Source: DAOTXK01 sp034435395 (lineage in GTDB: Bacteria; Chloroflexota; Anaerolineae; Aggregatilineales; Ch27). Taken from it: a stretch of DNA of 25,447 nt. Numbering within the stretch: position 1 is the first letter of the stretch; every line of letters starts with the position of its first letter. The notes below the pieces were generated by a model, which was not told where the DNA came from, ran no database searches, and was given only the letters and a program-made list of their open reading frames with translations. The position numbers and the translations under genes are program-made. Shown here in pieces: positions 1 to 7,460 of the stretch. The stretch is from positions 1 to 25,447 of the forward strand of contig DAOTXK010000176.1 in NCBI GenBank assembly GCA_034435395.1, read 5' to 3'.

Positions 1-1
1 C

Positions 2-274
2 ATGAGCGCCTTAGGGGCGGCGGAGGCAATCCGCCAGCGCGGGCTGCGCCTCCCGGAGCATCTCTCGCTGGTGGGCTTTGACGACATCCCGGAAGCGGCC
101 TATATGCACCCCGCCCTGACCACCGTCCGTCAACCGCTTTATGAGATGGGTCGGCTGGCCGCCCGTATGCTGGTGCAGGCCATCGCCGCTGGCGAACTGC
201 CGTCCGAGCGCATCGTCGTCCCCACTCACCTGATCATCCGCCAGTCCTGCCAGCCGCCCAAACGGGCGGGGTAG
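2..274 (+). CDS. LacI-family transcriptional regulator, C-terminal fragment (cut by window edge)
   Basis: This is the last 90 residues of a LacI/GalR-type regulator; the rest lies upstream of the window, so the in-frame ATG at position 2 is unlikely to be the real start. The visible part is the second lobe of the sugar-binding effector domain. It has the family hallmark VGFDDIPEA followed by PALTTVRQPLYEMG, then the terminal strand ending in IIRQSC. In LacI proteins this lobe closes over the effector sugar and changes DNA affinity of an N-terminal HTH not seen here. The gene lies 180 bp upstream of, and codirectional with, a CUT1 sugar importer and a GH3 enzyme, so it probably controls that operon. 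A 6-bp hairpin (CCGCCC/GGGCGG, 254-269) overlaps the stop but has no T tract. Confidence 0.9.
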   Translation: MSALGAAEAIRQRGLRLPEHLSLVGFDDIPEAAYMHPALTTVRQPLYEMGRLAARMLVQAIAAGELPSERIVVPTHLIIRQSCQPPKRAG

Positions 275-341
275 GTGCAAGAAGGGAGGTGTGGTGCAGG
301 AGAAAACAGACCGGTAGACACCTACAGAGCGTGGGCAAAGA

Positions 342-413
342 CCCTGGTCCGGGCATGGTCGTCCGACGGGCCGTGGGCAAGGCTCCCCGTGTTCGACTCC
401 GCCATGACCAGGG
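342..413 (+). promoter_or_regulatory. Inverted repeat in the leader of the first sugar-uptake operon
   Basis: A perfect 8-bp inverted repeat, CCCTGGTC at 342-349 and GACCAGGG at 406-413, encloses 56 nt with a possible competing inner pairing (CATGG 354-358 with CCATG 402-406). It lies 40 nt upstream of the binding-protein start. It may fold in the mRNA leader. No T tract follows, so it is not an intrinsic terminator, and I see no convincing -35/-10 pair in the 275-454 gap. Function is unknown. Confidence 0.3.
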
Positions 414-454
414 GAAAGAAACGGTAACCCTAATATACCCTAAAGGAGCCAATC

Positions 455-1744
455 ATGAAGAAGCACATCCGTCTGGTTGCGTCGCTGGCACTGGTGTTGG
501 CAGTCGTGCTGCCGACTGCGGTGCTGTCGGGCCAGGGTGACCAGGTCACCATTCGCTGGTGGCACATCACGACCGATGAGACTCAGGCTGCCTTCTTCCA
601 ATCTTTGGCCGATGAATTCGTGGCCATGCATCCCAACGTGACCTTCGAAATCACTATTTTGGAGAACGAAGCGTTCAAGTCCCGCATCACGACCGTCATG
701 CAGGCCGGTGATCCGCCGGACCTGTTCCAGAGCTGGGGCGGTGGCGTGCTGTGGACCTACGCCGAGAACGGCATGGTTCGCAACATCGCCCCTGAACTGG
801 AGGGCGAATGGAAGGACTCCTTCGCCGCGCAGTCGGCGCTGGAGCTCTTTGGCCGCGACGGCGAATATTACGGTGTGCCCTGGACGTGGGGGTGTGTCGG
901 CATCTTCTACAACAAGGCCCTGTTCGAACAGGCCGGGCTGGACCCCGACAACCCGCCAGCCACCTGGGACGAGTTTCTGGAGGCCGTGCAGGCCCTGAAG
1001 GATGCCGGCATCACGCCGATCGCGCTGGGGGAGAGCGAAAAGTGGACCGGCCACTTCTGGTGGGTTTACCTGGCGATCCGCGCCGGCGGCCAGGAAAGCT
1101 TCCTGCGGGCTTACAACCGGGAAGGCTCCTTCGCCGATGAACCGTTCGTTCAGGCGGGTGAACTGCTGAACGACCTGATCGCCCTGGAACCGTTCCCTGA
1201 GGGTTTCCTGGGGATGGGTTATGGCGACCAGGCGGCGCTGATGGGCAATGGCCAGGCGGCCATGGAGTTGATGGGCCAGTGGGCGCCCAGCGTGGAGGCC
1301 GGCAACAGCGAGAGCGGCGAGGGCATCGGCGAGGATCTGGGCTGGTTCCCCTTCCCCGCGGTTGAAGGCGGCCTTGGCGGCCCCACCGATGTCCTGGGCG
1401 GCGGCGATGGCATCGCCGTGGGCGTCAACGCCCCGGATGAGGCCGTGGAATTCCTGCGCTACTTCACCAGCGTTGATGCGCAGCGTCGGGGTGCCGAAAT
1501 CTGGATGGTGCCGACCGTGGCTGGCGCGGAGGACGTGCTTGCCGACGATCCGATCATGACGGCGATCATCAACGCCCGTAACAATGCCGAATACTTCCAG
1601 CTCTACTATGACCAGTTCCTGCCGCCGGCGGTGGGCGAGGCCGTTAACGACGCGGTGGAGCAGCTGTTCGCTGGTGTAGCCACGCCGGAGGAAGTCGCCA
1701 ACATGATCGAAGAGGCTGCTGCCGCCGAGATGGACGTGGACTAA
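455..1744 (+). CDS. CUT1-family ABC sugar-binding protein (solute-binding protein)
   Basis: Exported substrate-binding component of a carbohydrate ABC importer. The ATG is preceded by AAAGGAG at a 6-base spacing. A signal peptide occupies about residues 1-25 (KKHIR, hydrophobic core, then AVLS). The mature protein has the family 1 extracellular solute-binding fold: a strand beginning TIRWWH, the segment DPPDLFQSWGG around 87-97, the hinge pattern GIFYNKALFEQAGLD around 149-163 and TWDEFLEAVQALKDAG after it. Tryptophans cluster in the expected sugar-stacking region (WTGHFWWVYLA). The 429-residue length is usual for CUT1. No lipobox cysteine follows the signal core, which is unexpected if the host is monoderm. 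Two permeases and a GH3 glycosidase follow, suggesting an oligosaccharide substrate such as gluco- or xylo-oligosaccharides (inferred from context, not from the protein). Confidence 0.93.
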   Translation: MKKHIRLVASLALVLAVVLPTAVLSGQGDQVTIRWWHITTDETQAAFFQSLADEFVAMHPNVTFEITILENEAFKSRITTVMQAGDPPDLFQSWGGGVLWTYAENGMVRNIAPELEGEWKDSFAAQSALELFGRDGEYYGVPWTWGCVGIFYNKALFEQAGLDPDNPPATWDEFLEAVQALKDAGITPIALGESEKWTGHFWWVYLAIRAGGQESFLRAYNREGSFADEPFVQAGELLNDLIALEPFPEGFLGMGYGDQAALMGNGQAAMELMGQWAPSVEAGNSESGEGIGEDLGWFPFPAVEGGLGGPTDVLGGGDGIAVGVNAPDEAVEFLRYFTSVDAQRRGAEIWMVPTVAGAEDVLADDPIMTAIINARNNAEYFQLYYDQFLPPAVGEAVNDAVEQLFAGVATPEEVANMIEEAAAAEMDVD

Positions 1745-1759
1745 GTCCACCATGTGGGG

Positions 1760-1795
1760 GGTGTGGGGATGCCACCAGGCATCTCCACACCTTTT
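1760..1795 (+). terminator. Strong intercistronic hairpin with T tract (attenuator-like)
   Basis: GGTGTGGGGATGCC (1760-1773) pairs with GGCATCTCCACACC (1778-1791): 14 base pairs including one G-U, a 4-nt loop ACCA, then TTTT. It begins 16 nt after the binding-protein stop and lies well before the permease RBS at 1841. It has the form of an intrinsic terminator inside an operon. The likely role is partial termination or 3'-end protection, giving much more binding protein than permease, as known for other sugar ABC operons. Confidence 0.75.
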
Positions 1796-1855
1796 GCTGC
1801 CCTCGATCCCGGTCTCGGCAACCAGGCCAGGTTCATCCCTGGAGGGAGATGTTTG

Positions 1856-2809
1856 ATGTCTGTACCACGCTTCAGAGTGCTGCCCAGAGTCCAGGACGCC
1901 GCCCCCAGCAAGCGCAGCCGCGAGCTAAACAAGTACCTGACCGTCTTGGCCTTCCTGCTGCCGGGGCTGACCGTACTGGTGCTGTTCATGGTCATCCCTG
2001 TGGCCCAATCCGCCCGTTATAGCACCTATCGTTGGAATGGCTTCGGCCCGCTGGAAGACTTCGTGGGGATGGCCAACTACGAACAGGCTTTCAACCACAA
2101 CATCTTCCGGATGGCCGTGAGCCATAGTTTGCTCATCGTCGTCCTGTCTCTGGCTATCCAGTTGCCGATGGCGCTGGGGCTGGCGCTGCTGGTGGGGCGT
2201 GGCCGACTGCCCGGCAAAGGGCTGTTCCGGACGGCATTTTTCGTTCCCTACGTCTTCTCGGAAGTGGTCACAGCCGTCATCTGGGAATATGTTTATAATC
2301 CCCGCCAGGGTCTGGTGAACGTCGTGCTCGGCACCATCATTCCGGGCTACACGAACCAGGCCTTACTGGGCCATCCGAACACGGTCATGTTCGCCATCTT
2401 TGCCGTGCTGACCTGGAAATACTTCGGCGTGCACATGATCCTGTACATGGCGGGCCTGCAAGCCATCCCCAGTGAACTGGAAGACGCGGCGCGTATCGAT
2501 GGCGCTACGGAGCTTCAGGTGCTGCGTTGGGTCACCCTCCCGCTGCTGGGCAGCACGATACGCCTGACCGTGTACCTCTCGGTCCTCGGCTCGCTGCAGC
2601 AGTTCATCATCACCTGGAGCCTGACCGAGGGCGGCCCGGTGAATTCCAGCGAGTTGATCGTCACCTATCTGTACAAATTCGGGATTCAGCGGTTTCAACT
2701 GGGGTTCGGTAGCGCGATTGCCCTCATCCTATTCGCCATGACGTTGCTGTTCTCGCTCGGCTACCAGCGCACGATCATGCGGCAGGATTACGCGGAAGAA
2801 CTGGCGTAG
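1856..2809 (+). CDS. CUT1 ABC sugar transporter permease, first subunit (MalF/UgpA type)
   Basis: Integral membrane subunit of the sugar importer. I place the start at ATG 1856, because GGAGGGAG sits 7 bases upstream. The frame is open further upstream to 1754, but that stretch overlaps the hairpin and is not permease-like. The product is 317 residues with a cytoplasmic N-terminus, a first membrane helix around residues 27-51 (VLAFLLPGLTVLVLFMVIP) and several further helices. The EAA loop that docks on the ATPase is around 204-231, with IPSELEDAARIDGA and LPLL. The next permease gene starts 17 bp downstream, so the two are probably translated together. No ATPase gene is in the locus. Confidence 0.93.
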   Translation: MSVPRFRVLPRVQDAAPSKRSRELNKYLTVLAFLLPGLTVLVLFMVIPVAQSARYSTYRWNGFGPLEDFVGMANYEQAFNHNIFRMAVSHSLLIVVLSLAIQLPMALGLALLVGRGRLPGKGLFRTAFFVPYVFSEVVTAVIWEYVYNPRQGLVNVVLGTIIPGYTNQALLGHPNTVMFAIFAVLTWKYFGVHMILYMAGLQAIPSELEDAARIDGATELQVLRWVTLPLLGSTIRLTVYLSVLGSLQQFIITWSLTEGGPVNSSELIVTYLYKFGIQRFQLGFGSAIALILFAMTLLFSLGYQRTIMRQDYAEELA

Positions 2810-2826
2810 GCAGAAAGAGAAAGACC

Positions 2827-3657
2827 GTGACTCGGCAATACGCTCTTAACGGGGTCAAGTACATCGTCCTGGGCACTTTGGCGCTCATCATGTTCGGACC
2901 GGTGATCACGGCCATCCTGGGCGGCATCCGAACGACGGGTGAGTTCATGACCTATCCCTTTGGCCTGCCCACCAGCGGAATCCACTGGGAGAACTTCACC
3001 GGAATTCTGGAAGACTCGAGCTTCTGGCTGGCGTTCAAGAGCAGCCTCCTGATTACGACCTGCGTCACGGCGTTAGTGGTCGTCCTGGCCAGTATGTTGG
3101 CCTTTATCTTCGCCCGGGTCAGCTTCACCGGGCGCGGGCTTCTGTTTAATGTCTTCACGCTGGGGCTGCTGTTCCCGCTGGTGGTGGCCACGCTGCCGGT
3201 TTTTATTCAGGTCCGCCAGTTAGGGCTGATCAACAATCTGTGGGGCGTGATCCTGCCGATGGTGGCCTTTGCGCTGCCTGGCAGCACGGTGATCCTGCGC
3301 GGCTTCTTCCGGTCCGTCCCGGTTGAACTGGAGGACGCGGCCTACATTGACGGCTGTAGCATGATCGGCTTTTTCCGTTTTATCCTGCTGCCCCTGGCCC
3401 GTCCCGCGTTGACCGCCGTGGCTGTTTTGCAGGTGATCTACAGCTGGAACGAGTACTTTCTGCCGCTGCTGGTGCTCAACGATTCCAAACAGTGGCCGTT
3501 GCCGCTGGGCATCATGCAATTCCAGGGTCAATACGGCACGGACTATGCGCGGGTCATGGCTTATGTCACGCTGTTGATCGTCCCGGCGATCATTTTTTAC
3601 CTGATCACCGAGCGCTACATCGTCACCGGCTTGACCGGCGGAGAACTCAAAGGCTGA
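2827..3657 (+). CDS. CUT1 ABC sugar transporter permease, second subunit (MalG/UgpE type)
   Basis: Second membrane subunit of the same importer, 276 residues. The start is GTG at 2827 with a purine-rich AGAAAGAGAAAGA stretch just before it rather than a consensus Shine-Dalgarno. The short spacing from the previous stop suggests coupled translation. The first helix is around residues 13-33 (IVLGTLALIMFGPVITAILGG), and the EAA motif is around 165-190 (VPVELEDAAYIDGC, then LPLARP). The C-terminus has the usual MalG-type ending, RYIVTGLTGGELKG. It presumably pairs with the preceding permease as a heterodimer and uses a sugar-importer ATPase encoded elsewhere. Confidence 0.93.
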   Translation: MTRQYALNGVKYIVLGTLALIMFGPVITAILGGIRTTGEFMTYPFGLPTSGIHWENFTGILEDSSFWLAFKSSLLITTCVTALVVVLASMLAFIFARVSFTGRGLLFNVFTLGLLFPLVVATLPVFIQVRQLGLINNLWGVILPMVAFALPGSTVILRGFFRSVPVELEDAAYIDGCSMIGFFRFILLPLARPALTAVAVLQVIYSWNEYFLPLLVLNDSKQWPLPLGIMQFQGQYGTDYARVMAYVTLLIVPAIIFYLITERYIVTGLTGGELKG

Positions 3658-3703
3658 GCCACACTGCTTTCTCACAATTAAGTATTGCCACGCGATGCGC
3701 AAA

Positions 3704-3728
3704 CGGGCGGCCCGCATTGACGCGCCCG
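3704..3728 (+). other. Small hairpin before the GH3 gene
   Basis: CGGGCG (3704-3709) and CGCCCG (3723-3728) can form a 6-bp stem with a 13-nt loop in the 88-bp gap between the permease and GH3 genes. It lies just upstream of the GH3 Shine-Dalgarno GAAGGAG at 3732-3738. It is weak and without a T tract, and may be chance in GC-rich DNA. Confidence 0.25.
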
Positions 3729-3745
3729 GATGAAGGAGATTCCGC

Positions 3746-6133
3746 ATGCAGGAACATGGGGGGACAGCTATCTACAAGGACCCGGCCAGGCCAATCGAGG
3801 ACCGAATCGCCGACCTGCTGGCCAGGATGACCATCGACGAGAAGCTCGCCCAGATCGGCTGTGTGTGGTCGCGCCACCTGATACAGGACGGGGTGTTCTC
3901 GAGGGAACAGGCGCGGGAGAAAATCCCACACGGCATCGGCGAGATCACGCGCGTCGGCGGCGCAACGGCCCTGCGCCCCCACCAAAGCGCTGCCGTGCTC
4001 AACAGCATTCAGCGCTTTTTGGTGGAGGAAACGCGCCTGGGCATCCCGGCGATCGTCCATGAGGAAAGCCTCGCCGGCTATCTGGCCCGCGACGCCACCT
4101 GCTTTCCCCAGGCGATCGGCCTGGCAGCGACCTGGGAGCCGGCGTTGATCGAGGCGATGGCGCGGGAGATCCGGCGGCAGATGCTGGCCGTCGGCGCGCG
4201 CCACGCCCTGGCCCCGGTCCTGGACGTGGCCCGCGACCCTCGCTGGGGCCGCGTCGAGGAGACCTTTGGGGAAGACCCATACCTGATCGGCACCCTCGGC
4301 GTCGCTTACATCCGGGGACTGCAAGGAGACAACCTTAAGACGGGCGTGGCCGCCACCGGCAAACACTTCGTCGGTCATAGCGTCACCGAAGGCGGCCTGA
4401 ACTGGGCCCCCGCCCACCTCCCGCCCCGAGAACTGCGGGAGGTTCACACGCTGCCCTTTGAGATGGCGATCAGGGAAGCCGATCTGGCCACCGTCATGAA
4501 TGCCTACCATGAGATCGATGGTATTCCCTGTGGCAGCTCCAAGGAATTGCTGGTCGACCTGCTGCGCCACGAACTGGGTTTTGCCGGCGCGCTGGTCACC
4601 GATTACTTCACGATTGAGAACCTGGAAAGCTACCACTGCGTCGCTCATGACCAGGCCCAGGCCGCTCGCCTGGCGCTGGAAGCGGGCATGGACATCGAGC
4701 TGCCCGCCAGCGTTTGTTATGCGGAGCCGCTGCGACAGGCCCTCGATTCTGGCGCGGTGGACATCGCCCTGGTGGATGCGGCCGTCCAAAACGTCCTGCG
4801 GCTCAAGTTTCGGTTGGGCTTGTTCGAGAATCCGTTTGTCGACGCCGACGCGGCCATGACGGTGTTCGATACCCCGGAGCAGCGGGCTCTGGCGCGGCGA
4901 CTGGCCCAGCAGTCGATGGTCCTGCTGAAGAACGACGGCGACCTGCTGCCACTGGATAAAGCGGTGGGCGCTATCGCCGTGATCGGCCCCTGCGCGGATG
5001 ACATACGGCTGCTCCAGGGCGACTATCACTACCCCTCCCACCTGGAAGTCATGAGCGTGCCGGACCACGCCGATTCGGCGCTGCCGACGCCCGGCTCAGC
5101 TGTCCCCGCCCCCATGGGCGGCAACAACAACCTGAGCGAGTATTTCGTCCCCATGGTCACCGTGTTGGAGGGGATCAAGGCGGCAGTCGCCCCCTCCACG
5201 GAGGTGCGCCATGCCAGGGGCTGCGACATTAACGGCACCTCGCGAGCAGGCTTTGCGGAAGCGGTGGCGCTGGCGGAGCAGTCTGATGTGGCCATTGTGG
5301 TGGTCGGCAGCAAGTCGGGCCTGACACCGGATTGCACCAGCGGCGAGGCCATCGACCGCGTGGACCTCGGCCTGCCCGGCGTTCAGCAGGAACTTGTCCA
5401 GGCGATACACGCCACAGGAACGCCGGTGGTGGTGGTTCTGATCAGCGGTCGGCCGCTGGCCGTGCCCTGGATCGCCGAGCACGTTCCGGCGGTGCTGGAA
5501 GCCTGGCTGCCAGGGGAAGAGGGTGGCGCGGCGGTGGCCGACGTGCTCTTTGGCGATGTCAACCCCGGCGGCAAGCTGCCGTTCTGCCTGCCGTGTCACG
5601 TCGGGCAGGTGCCGGTTTTTTACAGCCACAAGCCGTCCGGCGCGCGTTCGCACTGGTATGGTCAGTATGTGGACGGCAGCACCAAGCCGCTGTACCCGTT
5701 TGGACACGGCCTGAGTTACACCACCTTTGACTACCACAACCTCCAGATCAACCCCAGCGCCGTCAGTCCAACCGGGGCCGTCGCCATCAGCCTTGACGTG
5801 ACCAACAGCGGGAAGCGAACCGGCGACGAAGTTGTCCAGCTCTATGTGCGGGACCAGATCGCCAGCGTGACTCGCCCGGTGAAAGAGTTAAAGGGCTTCA
5901 AGCGTATTACGCTGGTTCCCGGCGAAACGAGGACGGTCACCTTCCACCTGGCCGTCAGTCAGCTCGGTTTCTACAACCGGGCGATGGACTTGGTGGTAGA
6001 GCCGGGGGACATTGAGGTGATGATCGGCAGCTCTTCCGCCGACATCCGGGCCTGCGGCCGATTTACGATCACGGGCCAGGTGACGGATGTGAGCAACCAC
6101 CGGGTCTACCTCACGCCTGTGGACGTGACGTAA
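3746..6133 (+). CDS. Glycoside hydrolase family 3 beta-glycosidase (beta-glucosidase/beta-xylosidase type)
   Basis: Retaining exo-acting GH3 enzyme removing beta-linked sugars from non-reducing ends. The ATG follows GAAGGAG by 7 bases. The 795 residues cover the whole family layout: N-terminal barrel (about 15-360) with the opening RIADLLARMTIDEKLAQIG, LDVARDPRWGRVEETFGEDPYL, the substrate-binding K206-H207 in TGKHFVGHS and the nucleophile Asp286 in LVTDYFTIE. The second alpha/beta domain (about 390-640) ends with WLPGEEGG and NPGGKLP. Next come YPFGHGLSYTTF near 650-663 and a C-terminal fibronectin-III-like domain (about 675-760). There is no signal peptide, so it should act in the cytoplasm on imported oligosaccharides. 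GH3 specificity cannot be read safely from sequence; the adjoining GH8-like remnant hints at xylo-oligosaccharides. Confidence 0.93.
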   Translation: MQEHGGTAIYKDPARPIEDRIADLLARMTIDEKLAQIGCVWSRHLIQDGVFSREQAREKIPHGIGEITRVGGATALRPHQSAAVLNSIQRFLVEETRLGIPAIVHEESLAGYLARDATCFPQAIGLAATWEPALIEAMAREIRRQMLAVGARHALAPVLDVARDPRWGRVEETFGEDPYLIGTLGVAYIRGLQGDNLKTGVAATGKHFVGHSVTEGGLNWAPAHLPPRELREVHTLPFEMAIREADLATVMNAYHEIDGIPCGSSKELLVDLLRHELGFAGALVTDYFTIENLESYHCVAHDQAQAARLALEAGMDIELPASVCYAEPLRQALDSGAVDIALVDAAVQNVLRLKFRLGLFENPFVDADAAMTVFDTPEQRALARRLAQQSMVLLKNDGDLLPLDKAVGAIAVIGPCADDIRLLQGDYHYPSHLEVMSVPDHADSALPTPGSAVPAPMGGNNNLSEYFVPMVTVLEGIKAAVAPSTEVRHARGCDINGTSRAGFAEAVALAEQSDVAIVVVGSKSGLTPDCTSGEAIDRVDLGLPGVQQELVQAIHATGTPVVVVLISGRPLAVPWIAEHVPAVLEAWLPGEEGGAAVADVLFGDVNPGGKLPFCLPCHVGQVPVFYSHKPSGARSHWYGQYVDGSTKPLYPFGHGLSYTTFDYHNLQINPSAVSPTGAVAISLDVTNSGKRTGDEVVQLYVRDQIASVTRPVKELKGFKRITLVPGETRTVTFHLAVSQLGFYNRAMDLVVEPGDIEVMIGSSSADIRACGRFTITGQVTDVSNHRVYLTPVDVT

Positions 6134-6170
6134 TCGGCACCCTGAAGGTGTCCGAGCAGGGGAGGCCGTC

Positions 6171-6386
6171 TTGAAACGCCGAGTGGGGGCTGGCCTGCTG
6201 ATGGTGGGGGGACTGGTTGGCCTGGCAATGAGCGCCATCGCCAACGCCCAGGGGGTCCAGGCCCCGCCGGGCTACCGGCCGGCGGATACGGAGGTGACAC
6301 CGATGCCGCAGGGCGCCTTTTTCACCGGCGAGTACGCCAATTGGCTGGCCGAATGGGGCCTGAGTGAGACCCATGTCATCGCCTGA
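6171..6386 (+). pseudogene. Truncated N-terminus of a secreted GH8-like (oligoxylanase-type) glycosidase
   Basis: A 71-codon frame begins at TTG 6171 behind GGGGAGG and encodes a clear signal peptide (KRR, hydrophobic core, ANA-QG near residue 27). The roughly 44-residue mature part contains PQGAFFTGEYANWLAEWGLSE. From memory, this matches the N-terminal segment of GH8 reducing-end xylose-releasing exo-oligoxylanases (GAFYT-EY-N--xE-G-SE). GH8 enzymes are roughly 350-400 residues or more. Here the frame stops about 20 residues into that domain and runs straight into two terminators and the end of a convergent, unrelated gene. I read it as a deletion remnant still sitting as the last gene of the GH3 operon. 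The alternative is a genuine small secreted protein, since the start signals are intact. Confidence 0.55.
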
Positions 6387-6400
6387 TCCGATAAAAGAAA

Positions 6401-6419
6401 CCCCGCCAGCCGGGCGGGG
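6401..6419 (-). terminator. Intrinsic terminator of the leftward ABC-2 operon
   Basis: CCCCGCC (6401-6407) and GGCGGGG (6413-6419) form a 7-bp GC stem with a 5-nt loop. Read on the minus strand, the hairpin is followed by TTTCTTTTAT (complement of 6391-6400), the T-rich tail expected of a terminator. It lies about 55 bp past the stop of the ABC-2 permease gene. Confidence 0.65.
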
Positions 6420-6433
6420 AGATTAGTTCCACG

Positions 6434-6475
6434 GCCTGCCCGTGCGGTGGCGTGAAGCGCACGGGCAGGCTTTTT
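6434..6475 (+). terminator. Intrinsic terminator of the rightward GH3 operon
   Basis: A perfect 13-bp stem, GCCTGCCCGTGCG (6434-6446) with CGCACGGGCAGGC (6458-6470), has an 11-nt loop and is followed at once by TTTTT (6471-6475). The T tract runs into the stop codon (complement of 6474-6476) of the convergent ABC-2 permease gene. Confidence 0.85.
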
Positions 6476-7460
6476 ACACGCGAATCTCCTGGCGCTGGAA
6501 CAGCACATACGCCAGCGCAAAGAGCAGGATGGTGGCCGCGATCAGGCCCGTGAGATGCGGCCAGATCAACATCACGCTCTCGCCCAGCGGGAGCGGCGCT
6601 CCCAGCAGCGCGCCCTGGAGCTGGGAGGGCAGCACAATGCCGAACGAGCGAGTGGCCGGATTCAGCAGCCCCACCGTGGCTTCAACAAAGAGGGTGTTCG
6701 GGGAGAGGCGATCCAGTCCCAGCGTCAGTTCTGCCTGGGCCAGCGCCTCTTGCAGCGTTCCTGCCTGAATGGGTCTGAGCGCCTGGGCGATCAGACCGGC
6801 GATGATTCCCCAGAACACGGTGAAGAACAGCCAGACAGCAATGGAAGCCAGGGCCGCCGTGGCGGACTGACGGAACACCGTGGAAAAAACCAGGGCCAGC
6901 GCCAGCCAGATGCCGCCGTAGAAGATAGTGACCAGCAGGAACAACAGACTGCGGGCGACCTCTTCGCCGGTCGGCGGCACACCCAACCCCCGGATTCCCA
7001 GCCCGATGATCAGCAGCCAGATCGCGGTGAGCACCAGCGCCAGCGTGAACAATCCGGCCAGGAATTTGCCTAACAGCAACGCGTCCCGGTAAATGGGTTG
7101 GGCCAGCACCCGCGACAGCGTGCCCTGGTTGAATTCACCACTGATGGCATCGAAGGCCAGGGCTATGGCGATCAGCGGCACCAAGAACCCCAAAAAACCT
7201 ACAAACGCCGGGAGCGGGTCCTGCGACGTGGTGAGCAGCCGCAGGAATATAAACCGGTCCTGCCCCGTGCGCGTCTGCATATTTTGGAGAGCCATGTACA
7301 CGGTCCCGCCCGCCGTCGCCAGGATGAGCAGCTCAAGGATGTACATCCGCACGCTGGTCAGATGGTCGGCCATGTCCTTGGCGACCACTGCCCACAGCCC
7401 GGTCCAGGGCGAACCTTCGCGGGAACGTGGGGAGCGGCTCGGCTCAGCTTGCTGGGACAT
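6474..7460 (-). CDS. ABC-2 type transporter permease
   Basis: Membrane subunit of an ABC exporter, 328 residues. The ATG at 7460 has AAGGAGG upstream and lies inside the 3' end of the ATPase gene (17-bp overlap), so translation is coupled. After a polar N-terminal stretch, helix 1 lies near residues 40-58 (MYILELLILATAGGTVYMAL). A long extracytoplasmic loop follows with the ABC-2 pattern ending FDAISGEFNQGTLSRVLAQPIYRDALLLGKFLAG (around 104-137; NatB/NosY-like signature). The remaining helices include a last one ending ALAYVLFQRQEIRV. Related permeases export ions, antibiotics or peptides, or act in multicopper-enzyme maturation; the substrate cannot be told. It is the last gene of a three-gene operon with an ATPase and a NEW3-domain protein. 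Confidence 0.88.
   Translation of the reverse strand: MSQQAEPSRSPRSREGSPWTGLWAVVAKDMADHLTSVRMYILELLILATAGGTVYMALQNMQTRTGQDRFIFLRLLTTSQDPLPAFVGFLGFLVPLIAIALAFDAISGEFNQGTLSRVLAQPIYRDALLLGKFLAGLFTLALVLTAIWLLIIGLGIRGLGVPPTGEEVARSLLFLLVTIFYGGIWLALALVFSTVFRQSATAALASIAVWLFFTVFWGIIAGLIAQALRPIQAGTLQEALAQAELTLGLDRLSPNTLFVEATVGLLNPATRSFGIVLPSQLQGALLGAPLPLGESVMLIWPHLTGLIAATILLFALAYVLFQRQEIRV

Noticed and set aside
380..410. tRNA-like 3' end (GTTCGACTC then ACCA)
   Set aside because: The flanking bases do not pair as a T stem, and no D arm, anticodon arm or acceptor stem can be drawn upstream.
440..1753. 437-codon open frame on the minus strand
   Set aside because: Antisense to the clear sugar-binding protein gene; low-complexity His/Gln/Arg-rich product typical of a shadow frame in GC-rich DNA.
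1754..1855. N-terminal extension of the first permease from ATG 1754
   Set aside because: It would translate through the intercistronic hairpin, has no RBS and lacks permease character; ATG 1856 has a strong RBS.
3647..5068. 473-codon open frame on the minus strand
   Set aside because: Antisense to the GH3 gene, whose motifs and RBS are unambiguous; the product has no domain.
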